From Methanosarcina sp. (GTDB lineage: Archaea > Halobacteriota > Methanosarcinia > Methanosarcinales > Methanosarcinaceae), in contig JADGNM010000084.1 of the NCBI GenBank assembly GCA_017883485.1, positions 1 through 9,067 on the forward strand: 9,067 nucleotides of DNA. Reading direction: 5' to 3'. The notes under the pieces were generated by a model. That model ran no database searches and was not told where the DNA came from. It saw only the letters and a program-made list of their open reading frames with translations. This document shows positions 7,273 to 9,067 of this stretch, piece by piece. Numbering within the stretch: the first letter of the stretch is position 1; each line of letters opens with the position of its first letter. The translations under genes were made by a program, and so were the position numbers.

Positions 7273-8050
7273 TCAGTGCTTGTGGAATTCCTCTCTTAAT
7301 TCCTCTATGTCGTCTACGCCGCCAATGATTGCGTCAGCAATCTTTACAGCATCTGAGGCTTCTTCACCATAGATTCCGAGGTCGTACTGGGACACGAAGT
7401 CCTGGTTAACTGCTCCGCCGCCGCATGCGAATGGGATCTTTATTCCCTTTTCGATAAGCTTGTCGTTAACTTCCTTGAATGCATACATGGTGGTTGTCAT
7501 GAGAGCAGTGCCTGTGAGCATGATAGGCTTGTTTGCAATCACTGCTTCAATGACCTTCGTCCACAGGAACGTCCCTTCCAAAGTCAATTACTTCATAGCC
7601 GGCTGCTCTCAGGAGTGCAGTAACAATGTTTTTTCCGATGTCATGCACATCCCCTTCTGCGACATGGCAGACTATCCTGCCCTTAGGCTCAGGAATTTCA
7701 GTAGTCTGGGATTTGCAATATTCGATGCCGTTCAGCATGGCATCGGCAGACATCATTACGTTCGGAAGGAAAATAATACCGTCATCGTAGAGCTGGGAGA
7801 CTACTCCCATTCCTACCAGCAAGGAGTCGTTGATAAGATCAATTGGCTTCTTGCCTGCATCGATTGCGGCCTTGAGTGCCTCAATCACGTCATCTTCTTC
7901 TCCCTCATAGATCGCTTTTGCAATCGGGTAAATAAGTTCATCCTTGGGATAAAGCTCTTCTGCAGCTTCATCGGGGGTCATTTCCTTCTCGAGGGCGACG
8001 TTATAACGTACCAATATACCGTCGATGTCTTCCAGTTTTAAATCCAGCAT
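7273..8050 (-). CDS. mtaC: Methanol-specific corrinoid protein MtaC; frame broken by one extra base
   Basis: Cobalamin-binding partner of MtaB: its Co(I) corrinoid accepts the methyl group of methanol and hands it to MtaA for transfer to coenzyme M. The N-terminal helical cap (about 1-120) is followed by the Rossmann-like B12 domain. The lower-ligand motif DVHDIG is at 134-139, with H136 exactly where MtaC of M. barkeri has its cobalt ligand (from memory); the later GTALMTTTM and CGGGAVNQDF complete the B12 fold. Removing one C from the pair at 7554-7555 (plus strand) gives a 258-residue protein, the family length. As given, the first frame ends VDEGH then TGA after 167 residues, and the last 93 residues lie in another frame ending at the TGA at 7273. 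The start is supported by GGAGGTT at 8056-8062. It is the first gene of the mtaCB operon, with mtaB 14 bases downstream. Confidence 0.95.
7554..7555 (-). other. Frameshift site in mtaC (one extra G/C)
   Basis: The coding strand reads GAC GAA GGT CAT TGA, where GAC GAA GTC ATT GAA (DEVIE) would join the two conserved halves. One G too many leads to an immediate stop two codons later. The break falls after residue 165, inside the B12-binding domain. Confidence 0.85.
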
Positions 8051-8055
8051 ATTTT

Positions 8056-8062
8056 AACCTCC
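8056..8062 (-). promoter_or_regulatory. Ribosome binding site of mtaC
   Basis: The coding strand reads GGAGGTT five bases before the ATG at 8050, a strong match to the archaeal 16S rRNA 3' end. This suits a very highly expressed protein. Confidence 0.8.
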
Positions 8063-8464
8063 ATTTTTAAAAAAAGGATCTCAGATTGCTCAGATCGTCG
8101 ATCCGCAAGCGCTATCTCCCTGAAGTTTTCAAGCTTATTTTCGCCTGATACTCCTTTAATACAATGTTAATGAACTCGAAAACCTCCGGATCGAGTTCTT
8201 TCCATTGCAGGGGGTTTGGATAACTCTTATTGGTGTCTGGTCAGCAGGCAGCCTGAATATGGGTCTGTTTTGAATGCAGGTCTGTTTTTTCTGTTTTCGG
8301 AGCTCAATTAAGAATAATATTTACTGAGTTCAGGATCTTCTATTTACGTTTTGTTCTGCCAGCGGACCTTTTCTTCCAGGTCAGTTAATTAAAGATGTAC
8401 TCTCCTTATTATTCGGGAGCGCACTTGTAGAACACAGTTATACTTAATCGAATATACCTCCACC

Positions 8465-8487
8465 GATAGCAATTTTTGCGTTGCTAT
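8465..8487 (-). other. Small hairpin in the mtaC leader
   Basis: ATAGCAA (8466-8472) and TTGCTAT (8481-8487) pair around an 8-base loop. A TATA-like string GAATTATAAAAT (minus strand, about 8490-8500) lies next to it, so the hairpin could also lie at the start of a shorter alternative transcript. Its role is unknown. Confidence 0.4.
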
Positions 8488-8763
8488 TATTTTATAATTC
8501 CAGTTTCAATTTTCTCAGCAGAAGATTTTGTAAAAAAGAAGTGATTTTTCATTCCCATTTATTAAAACAATGGAAACAAAATTTATATCATAACTATCCC
8601 ACTGTAAAGGATTTTTCATTTCAGTAAGTGAAGTAATAAGCTTTTATTTTGAGCTCTGGAGTTTATCAACTGAATTTGCTTCCTCTCAGATTTTTTAATC
8701 TTTCCTGAACATGTTTCCTGCAACTGCCTGGAGTTCTCACTGCTTTCTAAAGCTAGATTTTTC

Positions 8764-8820
8764 TGCAGTACACAAAAGTCGATGACAATTCTACCATATA
8801 TAACGCTTTTGTGTACTACA
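8764..8820 (-). promoter_or_regulatory. Candidate mtaCB promoter: TATA box bracketed by a 15-bp inverted repeat
   Basis: Arms TGCAGTACACAAAAG (8764-8778) and CTTTTGTGTACTACA (8806-8820) are complementary at 14 of 15 positions, including 12 contiguous. The 27-base spacer contains TTATATATGG on the minus strand (about 8795-8804), a good archaeal TATA box. Read on that strand, the upstream arm covers the BRE position and the downstream arm falls where transcription would begin, about 25 bases past the TATA centre. That is the geometry expected of a dimeric regulator that controls TBP/TFB access. If it is the mtaCB promoter, the leader is about 720 bases. The repeat and the TATA string are seen; binding and start point are inferred. 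The TATA core is nearly symmetrical, so plus-strand initiation is not excluded. Confidence 0.5.
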
Positions 8821-9067
8821 TGATGTTTCTAATGTAACATTACCGACAAAATTATCTGCAATTAAATGGTTTTGTTCACAGTTTTAATTAGAACTGACAA
8901 CACACTAAAAGTTGGTTTTGGTCCTTTCTTCCCTTAATTTAGTTCATAGTAAAATGTGTTATTAACCGTATAACCGGAGATAGGTTCATATGACCCTTTC
9001 GTCTCTCTGTTATTGATTTTCAAGATCAGTTTTGCTATTTTTTTCATTTTCATATGACTTTATTATC

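Larger units (their letters stand above)
8051..9067 (-). other. 1-kb gene-free region upstream of mtaC (promoter plus long leader)
   Basis: No credible protein or RNA gene is visible on either strand. On the minus strand it should hold the mtaCB promoter and a long untranslated leader. Items seen: a TATA box inside a long inverted repeat (8764-8820), a second TATA-like string at about 8490-8500, a small hairpin (8465-8487), a repeated GGTCTGTTTT (8262 and 8279), the 11-bp palindrome GATCGTCGATC at 8093-8103, and two copies of TTCATATGAC (8985 and 9049). Methanosarcina mtaCB genes are known for long 5' leaders, which fits. Confidence 0.65.

Noticed and set aside
7460..8041. Plus-strand open frame of 193 codons opposite mtaC
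   Set aside because: It is entirely antisense to mtaC, which has exact family length, motifs and a strong ribosome site once one base is removed.
7273..8050. Programmed frameshifting or pyrrolysine read-through as explanation for the split genes
   Set aside because: The premature stops are TGA, TAA and TGA, not the TAG used for pyrrolysine, and the reading frame itself changes. There is no shared slippery motif, and MtaC/MtaB homologues are single-frame.
8578..8590. Good plus-strand TATA-like string (AAATTTATATCA)
   Set aside because: No plus-strand gene follows within the window. It could serve something beyond the right edge, but nothing here supports it.
1..9067. CRISPR array, tRNA/rRNA genes, insertion sequences
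   Set aside because: No regularly spaced repeats, no tRNA cloverleaf or rRNA sequence, and no transposase-like frame or terminal inverted repeats were recognised.

Overview
The window looks like part of a Methanosarcina chromosome: a methanol methyltransferase (mta) locus with every recognisable gene on the minus strand. The genus call rests on a recognisable MtaC/MtaB pair, a FilR1-type (old DUF1724) winged-helix regulator of the kind that controls mta operons, moderate base composition, AT-rich spacers and archaeal TATA-like elements. From memory, the order mtaC, mtaB, two hydantoinase-like genes, regulator matches the mtaCB1 / MA0455-MA0459 region of M. acetivorans. I could not check this and do not assign a species.

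Layout in the direction of transcription (right to left). 9067-8051 is a gene-free region of about 1 kb with a candidate promoter in which a TATA box is bracketed by a 15-bp inverted repeat, followed by a long untranslated leader. 8050-7273 is mtaC (corrinoid protein). 7258-5872 is mtaB (zinc methanol:corrinoid methyltransferase). 5871-5128 is a 744-base spacer with a hairpin (probable 3' end of mtaCB) and the likely promoter of the next gene. 5127-3100 and 2985-1057 are two paralogous hydantoinase/oxoprolinase-family (ASKHA-fold) proteins of 675 and 642 residues. About 894-108 is the winged-helix regulator. 54-24 is a strong hairpin.

Working model. MtaB takes the methyl group from methanol and puts it on the Co(I) corrinoid of MtaC; MtaA (not in the window) passes it on to coenzyme M. 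The regulator probably controls the mtaCB promoter in response to substrate. The ATPase pair has no assigned job; ATP-dependent maintenance or reactivation of the corrinoid protein is a reasonable guess from context and fold, not something the sequence proves.

The most striking feature of the raw sequence is that mtaC, mtaB and the regulator are each broken by a single extra G/C base, while the two long ATPase genes between them are intact. Removing one base from each gives proteins of 258, 461 and 261 residues with all expected motifs. Sequencing or assembly error is the most economical explanation, but a real loss of this isozyme cannot be excluded from the sequence alone.
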